Shown here one piece after another: positions 46,001-55,041 of a stretch of 64,000 nucleotides of DNA. This DNA is from Rhodonellum psychrophilum GCM71 = DSM 17998 (GTDB lineage Bacteria; Bacteroidota; Bacteroidia; Cytophagales; Cyclobacteriaceae). Within the stretch, counting starts at the first letter, position 1, and the number at the start of each line of letters is the position of its first letter. The stretch lies in contig NZ_KB906684.1 of assembly GCF_000381545.1 (NCBI RefSeq), forward strand, positions 86,913-150,912. Direction: 5' to 3'. The notes under the pieces were generated by a model. It was not told the origin of the DNA. It was given only the letters and a program-made list of their open reading frames with translations, and did not search any database. The position numbers were made by a program, and so were the translations under genes.

Positions 46001-46342
46001 AGCATCGGTGGATTCTTTTACTGATTTATTCAGAACTTGATTGTTTCGAAGTTGGACTTCCAATTCTGGAAAAACAGTCCAAGGAACTTCAAATAAATTT
46101 TCATTGTCCATCTGGGCACTTATCCCTTCTCGACACCACTCGTCCAGATAGGTCAGACAAAATTCGCCCTTCGTATTGAAATTGTTTCGAAAAACGTAAA
46201 TCCTATCAACTGATGTTGCCTCGCCTAATTTTGGCAAGATCTGGACGAAGGCTTTTTTAAGCTTCTTAGATCCTTCCAATAGGGAATAAGATTCCCCAAT
46301 TCCGGAAAGGATTTTTTCACTTAAGTGGGTCTTGTCAAGCAT
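43001..46342 (-). CDS. Multi-sensor GAF/PAS histidine kinase (paralogue 3)
   Basis: 1113-residue soluble kinase. Approximate order: GAF (20-190; includes YLFIPILVNNDFWGFMGFDNC), PAS (195-300), PAS (310-430; with a PAC-like FGFKREEFLTIPKFWWLQIVPEDR), PAS (440-560), a second GAF (585-745; FLGIPIFKGDRFVGMAGLANK), a fourth PAS (760-880; SENIDDIVSLHDLDFKTVYASPS), then HisKA (SHELRTPLSTIL) and HATPase (FRNLIENALKYT, DFGIGIP, GTGLGLSIVNDLV). The last PAS plus kinase part is nearly collinear with the 421-residue kinase at 41001. No membrane helices. Its own regulator partner is reduced to ten codons. Confidence 0.88.
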   Translation of the reverse strand: MLDKTHLSEKILSGIGESYSLLEGSKKLKKAFVQILPKLGEATSVDRIYVFRNNFNTKGEFCLTYLDEWCREGISAQMDNENLFEVPWTVFPELEVQLRNNQVLNKSVKESTDATFVEIMTQQEIVSYLFIPILVNNDFWGFMGFDNCTSEELFTPEQVSALHAFAATLGNFIFAKKSFKKAVKNQRKYKQIISNIEEIVFKLDADYNITYLNGTWLKITGRSLHDCIGIPLTQFFTESESGKLNQEVKNLDLNGELRVSFLTRIKKISGEERHIRVNLKKITKGGRVEFFGTINDIHQSQTNFELLKESESKFKALFDTVEDVLYSLDFATLQVLIVSDKIERFGFKREEFLTIPKFWWLQIVPEDRIEIQRAFDVFLKNKPPFLELEYRITKSNGSIAWIFDKSGIEYNQDNVAIHIHGRISDITDEKNKEKQLEQTEDRFRTITENLPFPFALSQEKDLKLLYCNFSFDTNFHFNREREGILENLRLDEIVRVESKAAFVAFLQSNPNFSNYEILLETKEGQQWYSLSSELIPYKSGKAQAIVFYNINKRKLSELEMTRMNDVIQAINQTQMDFSMDNEIQDTFQMLLKSLIGFTDSSFGFLGEVLYDEKGQPFLKTNAISNIAWNAEIEAFYQENFKSGMVFRNLDSLFGWVMVNKELIISNEVSEDPRRSLQATPQGHPELKRFLGIPIFKGDRFVGMAGLANKEKPYSQEDVVFLKPFLSSYANLIASLNLTQQKRKAELRLKESESMYRLLSENIDDIVSLHDLDFKTVYASPSLEKVTGFDPEYFIGRDFFSFFNFKPNVNSDFTKYPRFIIPLKHGITEKEIKLEMLWKPIYSGQGELSSYLVASRDVTERELVLEELKKSLEMEIELNKLKSKFISMTSHELRTPLSTILSSADLMEIISEGVKEKKIQEDLTKHIRKIHVQLGRLTQIISEVILFEKNNEGKIVYNQMDVDIKSLLIQLIFNQFGVTKNEPKIQLDLGTEPVFLKSDPALLYHVFRNLIENALKYTLEGSPKPIIKLTQKKKSSVVEIVDFGIGIPQEEARFIFDTFFRASNVKNIKGTGLGLSIVNDLVNKLGGEMTFSSIEHKGSTFTICIPNERKNIAD

Positions 46343-46492
46343 TTTCTAAGAATTGAAAATCAAATTGGGAAGCATCCATGCTCCTATCGGTGTTAAATAT
46401 TTCCCGAATAAGACTTTAACGCGACTTAAAGATTTTGGTAAATAAATGTTTTGGATATATTAAGTCTAAATAAGTATTAGGTTTCTGAGTAA

Positions 46493-46640
46493 AGGTCGAA
46501 ACTGAAACACAATCAGATCAATAGGAGAATAAGGTCAGGTACACCGATATGGTGAAGTCAAATGCTTTAATCAAAGACTGATTATGACGCAATTTCAGGA
46601 TGGAATGGAATTGGTATTGCAGAACAAAGGTTATGGTTCG
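46493..46640 (+). repeat. Interspersed intergenic repeat, copy G
   Basis: GAAACTGAAACACAATCAGA, ATAGGAGAATAAGGTCAGG, TACACCGATATGGTGAAGTCA, AAAGACTGATTATGACGC and AATTTCAGGATGGAATGG occur in the family order. This copy extends the shared segment at the 3-prime side, where it matches the end of copies B and D. Confidence 0.6.
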
Positions 46641-47143
46641 GATTTGAAAGTCTTTTATTTATCAGGTATTTGTCAATGGGTTTTGTCTGCATATTAAATT
46701 GTAAATAAAATTATAAAATAGGGTATTCTTGCCAATTAACAAAAGAAATATTCGATCTAAGTACGAACAATGATGCCTATTTGGATCAATGGAAGTATGG
46801 ATAATTTCACCAAATAATCTTTTGACTAATTGGCCTTTGTTGGGGATTTTATAAAATTATTGTTAGAATTTCGCGTCATTGCTCGCTTTTCCTAAGGCAG
46901 TGTTGAAGATTTATCAATGGCTTATTTATAACACAAGAGCCCAAGAATTTATTGTCCTATTTTAAAGACTTTTGTCCTGCTGTCGACTTCCCATTCCCCT
47001 GAAATAACGACATGCCTAAATTCTATCCAGACAGTTTCGTCCACCATTACCATCGCAAATTATAGACTGCTCAAGCCCGTAATATTTAGAACTGTAGTCT
47101 CTTGTGTTTAAGATAATTTATATGGGAATCTTAAAACACTTGA

Positions 47144-47272
47144 AATGAAACGAATCATCCGAGAATACATCCATGAAGTGGGAGATGATTTTGGTCAAAA
47201 ACAGGTTCTTCATCAGAATCCTTGATGGTTATTGCTAATATCATCGATTCCTACGAAGTTTTGTCTTTTTAA
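47144..47272 (+). pseudogene. Short broken coding remnant, unknown
   Basis: An ATG at 47144 opens MKRIIREYIHEVGDDFGQKQ, continues to VLHQNP and stops. Shifting frame there gives LMVIANIIDSYEVLSF before another stop. The two pieces read like one helical protein segment interrupted by a frameshift, but I do not recognise the family and the piece is short. Confidence 0.3.
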
Positions 47273-47551
47273 ACTTGGAGAGAACTAGCACAATTATAAT
47301 GATTTATCTGGAATTAATTTTGTTGACAAAGGGTGAATTTTTTCAACAAAAATGGTAAGTGGCATAAAACTAAGTATTCCCTATTTGAAATTAGCTTCTG
47401 CCATTTGCTTCCGATTTTTCCATGATCAAATAATCTTGGCACTGCACATTTCAAAACAATATAGGCGTTGGGAAACCGAATGGGATTGAGTCTATGCGAA
47501 AATCATTCTGTTTGGTTCTCCTCTTTACCGCGGTAGAAAGTGCTTTTGAGT

Positions 47552-49969
47552 TTATCGAAATATTTTGCGAAATAAGCCACCTTTGGGTTCGTCCTCGGAG
47601 TAAGAATTATAACTGTAGCCATACCCGTATACGTAGTTATGTCGATTGAGTCCAAATTTATGCATGTCGTTCACAACGACATAGAAGTTATTGAAGCCCA
47701 TTTTTTCCTTAAGATCATTGGCTACCTGCACTTGGTTGATAAAGGAATAGTTCTGCCTTAAAACAAAAAGATTGATGTCTGTATATTTGGTTAAGTCCAA
47801 TGTTTCTGAAACAAGGCCGATAGGAGAGGTGTCAATGATCACAAAATCGTAATGCTCTTTAAGAGAAGCCATCAGTCGTTCGAATTTCTTGGTGTTGATA
47901 AGTTCCGTACTCCTTTCCAGGTAGGGGCCTGCATTCAAGACCTCGAGATCTTCCTGATCGGTAGCTTGAATCAAGTTTTCCCAAGCCTCGCCTTCCTGTG
48001 TTAGAAATGTAGTCACACCGAACTTGTTGTGGATTAAGTTAAGTTCTTTACTGATGGCAGGTTTTCTCAAGTCCATGCCAACCAAGATTGTCTTTTTACC
48101 CAATGCGGCATAAGCGCTGGCAATTTTTATACTGATATAAGTCTTGCCTTCTCCTGGTCGGGTCGAAGTAACCATTATTGTACCTTTGTTTTTGAAATCA
48201 AATCGGATGGCCAAATTGGATCGAATCGTTCGGAATGATTCGGTTATAATTGATTTTGGATTGTGAACCAAAATATTGTTTTTCTCTTTTTCCCGAGGCA
48301 CAAATCCCAAAACGGGAATGTTCAGTAAATTTTCAACTTCTTTTGGGTCTACTACTTTATGGTAAAAAATGGACCAAATAATCAAGAAAAGCAGGGGAAT
48401 CGAAACGCCCAAGGAAACTCCAATTGCCAAGTTTCTGGAAAGTTTTGGAGAAATAGGGGAAGAATTGAGCATCGCTGCATCCAAAACCCGATGTTTGGTA
48501 ATGGTTGAGGCTTTTTGGATTTCCGTTTCTGCTTTTCTTTGTAAAAGGAAGGTATAAATGGATTCGTTGATTTTAAATCTTCTTTGGATGGAAGTGAGAT
48601 TTCTTTCCACTTCCGGGAGTTGGTTAAAATCCTTTTCTACCACACTGATCATGTCTTGTAGCCGATCGATGTGGTTACTGATATTCAGGATGGCATTGGT
48701 ATTGCTTTCTTTTAGATTATTTTTTAAGTTCTCGATTTTGTTGTTTAGTTCCCGGATGTAGGAAAAGGAGTCACCCGCCAAAACCCCTTTTAATCCTGAT
48801 TTTTCATTTTGAAGGTTCAGAAGATTGGTGACTGTGTTGTTGAAGATAGGATCTTCAATCCCGATTACAGAGGGGACTATGAGATTTCCCCCCTCTGGAT
48901 CTGTCAGATATTTTTGCAGGTTTTTGTAATATTCCAATCTTAGGTTCTGCTTGTTTAATTCATCGTCCAACTTGACAGTTTCATTCAAGATATTGGATCC
49001 TTTTTCAGAGAGATTGGTGATCCGGTTTATTGTCCGGTAGCTCTGCAATTCATTCTCGTATTGGTTTAAGCTATCCGCTACGGTTGTGATTTGGTTTTGT
49101 ATAAATTCAAGGCTTTGCTGCGAGATAAGACTCTTTATTTTGAGATCACTCGCCAGAAAGGTGGTCATTAAGGTGTTGATGTAGAGTTCTCCGATTTCCT
49201 TGTCAGGATGGGCTATTTTTAAGAGTAAAGCAGTATTGCCTTTGCTCTCCGGTCCGATATTGACCATGCTTTTATATTTTTTTGCCAGACTTCCGTCGCC
49301 TTGAATTTTGAAATAGACACTTTCAAAATTTTCATTTTGACCGTTGAAAATAGAGAATTCGAAGTATGGGTTGCTGATGATTTGGCCATATTCACCTTGG
49401 AATGGACCTAGATCCCCCCCCTTAAATGGAGAATAGACGTCCGCTTTTCCCCCGAATTGTTTGGTGTAAATCTGTGTATTTGCCGAAACTTCTATTTCAA
49501 CGATAAATTCGTTTTCTTTTCCGGGGATGATTTTGAAAAGAGCATTGATCAACTGTGGTTTTTCCCAATTGGCCTGTACTTTTATGGGGTACTTGTTGTA
49601 AATGGGTTTTAATCTAAAAAAATTTTCTTTGAAATATGACACATTTAAATCCAGCTGCTTGACTGTTTCATAAGCTAATGAATATGTTTGTAGATTGACG
49701 ATCTCATTTTGAAGGGAGGTGTTTTCGGAAGGGCCACCCGTAGAGGAAAATATATCGAGGCTGAGATTGTTTTTGTCCTCACTGATCAGCAGTAATCCTT
49801 CTGATTCATAGATGGGTGTGGTTTCCTTGGTGATGTAAAAGGCTAAAATTGTGGAAATAAAAACACTTCCAAGGAAAATGTACCAATTCGACAGTGTTTT
49901 TTCTAAGATCCTATTTGGATTTAATATATCTATTTCTGAGGTGCTTAACTTTGGTGGATTCTCTTGCAT
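47552..49969 (-). CDS. wzc: Wzc-type polysaccharide co-polymerase and tyrosine kinase
   Basis: 805 residues. The Wzz-like part starts with a membrane helix (NWYIFLGSVFISTILAFYI), has a large periplasmic coiled-coil region (about 270-470), and a second helix (LAIGVSLGVSIPLLFLIIW). The cytoplasmic BY-kinase domain has Walker A TSTRPGEGKTYISIK (about residue 603), Walker A-prime ILVGMDLRKP and Walker B FVIIDTSPIGL. The C-terminal tail is a tyrosine cluster (NYVYGYGYSYNSYSEDE) for autophosphorylation. It sets chain length and drives export together with Wza, whose gene lies 13 bp upstream in the same operon. Both are far from the glycan locus and on the other strand. Confidence 0.93.
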   Translation of the reverse strand: MQENPPKLSTSEIDILNPNRILEKTLSNWYIFLGSVFISTILAFYITKETTPIYESEGLLLISEDKNNLSLDIFSSTGGPSENTSLQNEIVNLQTYSLAYETVKQLDLNVSYFKENFFRLKPIYNKYPIKVQANWEKPQLINALFKIIPGKENEFIVEIEVSANTQIYTKQFGGKADVYSPFKGGDLGPFQGEYGQIISNPYFEFSIFNGQNENFESVYFKIQGDGSLAKKYKSMVNIGPESKGNTALLLKIAHPDKEIGELYINTLMTTFLASDLKIKSLISQQSLEFIQNQITTVADSLNQYENELQSYRTINRITNLSEKGSNILNETVKLDDELNKQNLRLEYYKNLQKYLTDPEGGNLIVPSVIGIEDPIFNNTVTNLLNLQNEKSGLKGVLAGDSFSYIRELNNKIENLKNNLKESNTNAILNISNHIDRLQDMISVVEKDFNQLPEVERNLTSIQRRFKINESIYTFLLQRKAETEIQKASTITKHRVLDAAMLNSSPISPKLSRNLAIGVSLGVSIPLLFLIIWSIFYHKVVDPKEVENLLNIPVLGFVPREKEKNNILVHNPKSIITESFRTIRSNLAIRFDFKNKGTIMVTSTRPGEGKTYISIKIASAYAALGKKTILVGMDLRKPAISKELNLIHNKFGVTTFLTQEGEAWENLIQATDQEDLEVLNAGPYLERSTELINTKKFERLMASLKEHYDFVIIDTSPIGLVSETLDLTKYTDINLFVLRQNYSFINQVQVANDLKEKMGFNNFYVVVNDMHKFGLNRHNYVYGYGYSYNSYSEDEPKGGLFRKIFR

Positions 49970-49982
49970 GGGAACTTTTGGA

Positions 49983-50783
49983 TTAATTGAAAAAATTGAG
50001 CAATAAAAGAAATGTTGTCACAAGGCTGGAAAAAAGAAGGATATTCTGACTCGCATTTTCAGTTCTGGCAAACTCCCTTTGCTTGAGCGGTTCAGCATAG
50101 ATCTGATCGTTTGTCTGTATGAAATAATAGGGGGTTTTGATGATACTCCTGTCCAACAAATCTACCCGATGGATCTTGGTGCCATTTGGGTATTGACGTA
50201 GGATCACCACTTCGTTTCTCTTCGCAAAACTTGTGAAATCACCCGCATTGGACAACGCTTCAAATATGGTAAGCCTGTCCTGGAGCAGCGTAAACTTTCC
50301 TGGTCGGTTGACTTCGCCAAATATGGAATATCGAATACCGCCCAATTTCACCCGAACAAAAATCTCTTCGCTTACTACTTCAAGTAGTGCATTTTGGAGC
50401 TTTGTTTTGGCTTCATCCAAAGTTGCTCCATCAACATTTATTTTCCCGAGGAGCGGAAGGTCAATCTCTCCCTCCTTGTCGACCGTATATCCCGTCATAT
50501 AATACACATCGGCCATTCCCTGACCACCGGCCCTCATGGAATTGCCATCTTGAAACTTAAACGCCTCGTTGATAAAGGGCACCGTGGTTTTGATGTCAAT
50601 ACTGATAATATCGTTGTATTGTAGTCTGTATTCTGATATTTCGTAACTAATCAATTGGTCATTGATCAAACTTTTATCATTCTTTATATTTTGAAGATAC
50701 ACCAATGAACTGTTGGAGATGCATGCGTTTAAACTTAAAAAAATTAACAATAATGAAATGGAATAAATGACACGAAAATTCAT
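49983..50783 (-). CDS. wza: Wza-type polysaccharide export lipoprotein
   Basis: 266 residues from the ATG at 50783 (an upstream ATG at 50804 adds seven residues). Signal peptide with lipobox SLNAC. The polysaccharide-export domain begins YRLQYNDIISIDIKTTVPFINEAF, with MTGYTVDKEGEIDLPLLGKINVDGATLDEAKTKLQNAL following. Then there is an SLBB domain (FVRVKLGGIRYSIFGEVNRPGKFTLLQDRLTIFEALSNAGDFTSFAKRNEVVILRQY). A C-terminal hydrophobic segment (NILLFSSLVTTFLLLLNFF) fits the membrane anchor of Bacteroidota members. It should form the outer-membrane exit channel for the polymer. First gene of the wza-wzc operon. Confidence 0.92.
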   Translation of the reverse strand: MNFRVIYSISLLLIFLSLNACISNSSLVYLQNIKNDKSLINDQLISYEISEYRLQYNDIISIDIKTTVPFINEAFKFQDGNSMRAGGQGMADVYYMTGYTVDKEGEIDLPLLGKINVDGATLDEAKTKLQNALLEVVSEEIFVRVKLGGIRYSIFGEVNRPGKFTLLQDRLTIFEALSNAGDFTSFAKRNEVVILRQYPNGTKIHRVDLLDRSIIKTPYYFIQTNDQIYAEPLKQREFARTENASQNILLFSSLVTTFLLLLNFFN

Positions 50784-50804
50784 ATGATTTTTATGATTTC
50801 GCAA

Positions 50805-53108
50805 ATTATTTAAAATTTCGGCTGCCTTTCCTAATCAAAACTTCTGAAATGCTTATTTATGTAAACTAAATGTCTGGAATAAAAACGAGAGAATAAATAT
50901 GCTAAATCTTTATACAAAAAAATTTGAAGGCATATGGCTACTGTGATTCGTGGTAATTGGTCTAATTTGATCGAATTGATTTTAATGACCCGACGAATCT
51001 TCTTAAAAATATTTTATGCACTTTACACTTCAACCCTGGCGTAATAATGCTTCATAATTAGGCGTTTTGAACTTTTTTTATTTCTCCATATCGATCCTCC
51101 ACCATATTCTCTAATTTTCTTGCAGGTTATAACTTTATTAGGAAACCCAAGGCCCATTTCGGGTTAAATATATTTTTTTTGCAGCTTGGTTTTATGGTGC
51201 TAATTCCTATCCGAAAATCTTATTTAAAAGGATATTTTGATCTTTCCTCCAAGGAGTATGCGGGGTTATCTGAAAAAACAACATGGTCAGTTTTCGATAA
51301 TTATAATCCTCTTTGCCTTCCATATCGACTATTTGAAGGATACTTTAATTTAAAAAATAACACTTGGTATACAGTTTAATTCCTTTCATTCCCCAATAAA
51401 ACTTTTCTCTGTCCATTATTGGTTTTTAATTTCCAAATTTGATTTAACAAAGCAGTTTAATCTCTTGTCTATGAATTTAAATAAAATTCTGCTATCATTC
51501 GCGTTTTTCATAGCGCTGGTTCATCCGAATCTGCAGCCTTGGGCAATATTAATATTGAAAATCCACTGAATGGGTTTCTAGGATTGGAAGAGGTGGATCC
51601 CTTTCCTCAAATAACGTTGAAAGGTCCCGCTGAATTTAAAGAAATCTATAGAGAAATTATTTTCTCAAAGGTAGCCAAGCAGTTGGTTTTGAACGGAGAT
51701 TAAGCAGTACTTGATAATAATATTATTTGGAAAAATTTCTACTTGTTAATGGTCTTTACTTAATTGGTTTTTAAAATTTCCAATGAGGAAATCATTCAAT
51801 CAATCAAAATGGTATGGAGTTCGGGAGAGCTCAATGGAACAATTACGCCTTCTGGAATTATAATGAAAAGAGCAGAAGAATTTCCCAAAAACATTAAATT
51901 CCAAAATTATTTTTCTCAGTTGAAATTTTCTGAAACTGGTGGATTGAAACCAGGAGGAAGGCTTTATTTTTCACACATGCCTGAGAAAAAGGTTAAGGAC
52001 AATGATTTGCAGATCGCTCTGACTCCAGTGGGTCTTTCCAAAGAATTGGATGAGGTTGATTATTCGAAGAATAGCATAAAGAAAGAGGATGAATCAGTGA
52101 TTCAGCTGTTTGAAACAATGTTTTTGCATCATTTAATTGAAAGAACAGTTTAGAATTCTTATAAGAATAGGTTGGATTCCCAATATGCATTTATCGCTAA
52201 AAAACTAACTTTTAAATTTGATTACTCTCTGGTGGTAAAAAGAGGATGTAAAGTAGATTTAGGAACCTTTAGCATTGAGCCAATAGAGCATGTATCTGCA
52301 TGGAGGAAGTCTTATTTTGAAGCTGTCGAGATAGGTAGATATGAAAGTAATGGTTTGATTAATGTTGTAGCGAATTTTCATAAACTAACTAAAATTATAA
52401 ACTAATAATATATAATAACAGAACAATAGAAGGCAAGTAAACTAGCGGTCAACAATTGCCATCATCAAAGAGGAGCAGTTTAAAGTTGGTTGTAACAGGA
52501 CCTTAATTTTAATAAAATCCTATACCATGAAAAAATCAATGTCAATAGTCTCTCCCTATTTTAAGTATTTTATGCAAGGGTTCACTGTTTTATTTTTTAA
52601 CAATCGGTATGGGATAGAAAAACAGCCTGAATATTTTCAATCGAATAAGAATTGGACTTCGTGCGTACGGTATTGGCATGCCGGGTTTTATTATTTTCCT
52701 ACAGGTTCCATTTATATTAACCGATTAGAGAATCTTTTTCTGTTGGTTAATGTCACATAAGTTTCCCAATGCAGAGAATCACCACACATTTCCAAAGGGG
52801 ACAGTATTTGGAATCTGTTGAGGGAATGAGCATTGAGGTGAATAAACAATATATAAATATTGAAACGGGATTTTTCTCAACCTTTTTTTAAGCAGAGAAT
52901 AATTCTGAGTTTTACATTAAGATTTCATTATTTCTTGGGAAGGGAACAAGAGATAATTCATTTGAATCCAAAACCCTTGAAGCATTTATTATGGAATATT
53001 CCTTTGCGAATGGAGACTTATAAGAAGGTAGTTTTATTATGAAAAATTCATTGTTAGATAAGCTTGGACGGTTTAGCATTGGTTTTTTTTTCAATACCAA
53101 AAAAGATT
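50805..53108. other. 2.3-kb stretch with decayed coding fragments
   Basis: No intact gene recognised. Near 51472 an ATG opens a signal-like MNLNKILLSFAFFIALV that soon stops; another frame continues with GNINIENPLNGFLGLEEVDP to about 51703. At 51764-52153 there is a 129-codon open frame (FPKNIKFQNYFSQLKFSETG, GGRLYFSHMPEKKVKDNDLQ) and at 52172-52405 another (VDLGTFSIEPIEHV, WRKSYFEAVEIGRYESN). At 52527-52760 there is a third (FKYFMQGFTVLFFNNRYG). These may be the remains of one or two exported proteins broken by frameshifts. I cannot name the family. Confidence 0.4.
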
Positions 53109-55034
53109 ATGATCAACTTAAAAATTAAAATATTGCTTTCAAAATGGATTGTTAAGATTCCTTTCCTACCTGTCTACTTGGTGTTTTTCATTGATTTTTT
53201 ATTGATGCTTAGTTGTATGGGTTTCATTTATTTTCTTTTGGAAAGTGTAGCACCTTCTTATATGAGTTATGATGAAGGTATCTTATGGTCTGCCATCATG
53301 TTGGGCTTTTTAAGCTTAGTTATGGTTTGGAAAAGGACCCACAGAGGCATCGTTAGGTTTTCTGACGTCTATGAGTTCATTAATTTTGGTTTTATTTTCT
53401 CGGTCCCTTTGCTCCCATTCCTTTTTCTTTTTTTATTGGATTTTATTTTGGATTTTGATTTTAATCTCCCAAAATCTTTCATTTTTTTGTCACATGTAGG
53501 GTCTTTCATTTTTCTTGTTTTGTATCGATTGGTCATAAAAGAGTTTTTTTTCAGGATTCAGCGGGTTAAAAACCAATCGAGTAATATCGTGATTTTTGGG
53601 GGTGGACAAGGAGGAATGCTTGTTTATCAAATGTTAAATCGAGAATTGAATTCCGAATTTCATGTTTGTGGTTTTTTTGATGATGACAAAGGGAAAACCA
53701 ATAAACTACTTTATGGGATTCCGATCCTTTCTGGGGATGACCTTCTTCAGAAAATATTTATAGAAAAGAATATTTCAGAGTTGATAGTCGCCGCTAAGGA
53801 GATATCCAATCGAAGGAAAAAAGAATTGTTTGACCTGTGTTATACGTTTCATGTGAAGGTGCGTTTTCTACCTACTTTGGAGACTTATGAAAGTAATAAA
53901 CTTGAGTTGAGGGATTTACGTAACATTAAATTGGAGGAGCTTCTGGGAAGGGATATTATTGAATTGGATCAACATCATCTTTCTGAATGTTTTGAAGGAA
54001 AAGTGGTGTTGGTAACAGGAGCGGGTGGGTCTATTGGGAGTGAGCTATGTAGGCAGATCTCCAATTATCCAATTGCTAAGCTTGTAATGTTAGATATAGC
54101 CGAATCTGCACTTTATGATATCACCCAAGAATTGGTAAGAAAGAACCTGTCCTTTTTTGTTGATCCTGTCTTGGTGGATATCAGAAATAGCAAGTCAATA
54201 AATCAAATATTTTCTAAATACAAACCGCATCTTGTTTTTCATGCAGCTGCCTATAAACATGTTCCTTTGATGGAATCTTTTCCTAAGTTGGCAATTGAAA
54301 CCAATATAATAGGAACCAGGAATGTTGCTGATGCCGCAGTAGCCAATGGAATAGAGAAGTTTATCCTTATTAGTACAGATAAAGCCGTGAACCCTACCAA
54401 TGTAATGGGGGCCAGCAAGAGGATGGCCGAATTGTATATCCAATCCAGGTTTTATTCTCCTTTTACACCTTCTCCTACTCAATTTATTACCACCCGTTTT
54501 GGAAACGTGCTTGGTTCCAATGGTTCTGTGATTCCCCTGTTTATGAAGCAAATTGAATCAGGTGGGCCAGTTACGGTTACGCACAAAGATATTGAACGCT
54601 ATTTTATGACTATTCCGGAGGCATGCAAGCTTGTCATGGAAGCAGGTTCCATGGGAAACGGTGGGGAAATTTATGTCTTTGATATGGGTGATTCTGTTAA
54701 AATTTATGATTTGGCAGAAAAAATGATAAGTTTAACAGGTAAAACTCCCAATAAAGACATTCATATTGAGGTTACAGGTCTTCGGTCGGGAGAAAAATTA
54801 TTTGAAGAATTAGTGGGTTTAAGTGAGAAATTCAAGCTTACCCATCATCCAAAGATCCATATTGTGCAATCTTTTCCTCCTGATTTTTTAATTGTCAGTA
54901 CCGTTATTGAGGAGCTTCATCTTGGTTTATTGAATGATTTAAGTGAAGACAAACTCATAAGGAAAATAAAACAAATAATCCCGGAATTTGTAAGCAATTA
55001 TTCCCGATTTGCAATTTTAGACAATTCAAACTAA
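53109..55034 (+). CDS. WbpM/PglF-type UDP-GlcNAc 4,6-dehydratase
   Basis: 641-residue membrane-bound nucleotide-sugar dehydratase. Four N-terminal membrane helices are followed by a first nucleotide-binding domain (NIVIFGGGQGGMLVYQML) and the catalytic SDR domain (VLVTGAGGSIGSELCRQI; FHAAAYKHVPLMESFP; STDKAVNPTNVMGASKR, with the Met-x3-Lys pair of this class; TTRFGNVLGSNGSVIPLF). It makes UDP-4-keto-6-deoxy-GlcNAc, the first step to diacetamido-bacillosamine or QuiNAc-type sugars, which fits the PglD and PglC genes at 23978-25558. The ATG at 53109 is preferred over 53064 because homologues begin just before the first helix. Confidence 0.9.
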   Translation: MINLKIKILLSKWIVKIPFLPVYLVFFIDFLLMLSCMGFIYFLLESVAPSYMSYDEGILWSAIMLGFLSLVMVWKRTHRGIVRFSDVYEFINFGFIFSVPLLPFLFLFLLDFILDFDFNLPKSFIFLSHVGSFIFLVLYRLVIKEFFFRIQRVKNQSSNIVIFGGGQGGMLVYQMLNRELNSEFHVCGFFDDDKGKTNKLLYGIPILSGDDLLQKIFIEKNISELIVAAKEISNRRKKELFDLCYTFHVKVRFLPTLETYESNKLELRDLRNIKLEELLGRDIIELDQHHLSECFEGKVVLVTGAGGSIGSELCRQISNYPIAKLVMLDIAESALYDITQELVRKNLSFFVDPVLVDIRNSKSINQIFSKYKPHLVFHAAAYKHVPLMESFPKLAIETNIIGTRNVADAAVANGIEKFILISTDKAVNPTNVMGASKRMAELYIQSRFYSPFTPSPTQFITTRFGNVLGSNGSVIPLFMKQIESGGPVTVTHKDIERYFMTIPEACKLVMEAGSMGNGGEIYVFDMGDSVKIYDLAEKMISLTGKTPNKDIHIEVTGLRSGEKLFEELVGLSEKFKLTHHPKIHIVQSFPPDFLIVSTVIEELHLGLLNDLSEDKLIRKIKQIIPEFVSNYSRFAILDNSN

Positions 55035-55041
55035 TAATATT

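Larger units (their letters stand above)
46343..47551. other. 1.2-kb gene-free stretch between kinase and wzc
   Basis: No intact gene on either strand. It contains repeat copy G (46493-46640) and a short broken coding-like segment near 47144-47272. The rest is AT-rich with scattered stops in all frames. Confidence 0.4.

Noticed and set aside
45111..46024. Long + strand open frames opposite the multi-sensor kinase
   Set aside because: Antisense shadows; the minus strand encodes well-conserved GAF/PAS domains throughout.
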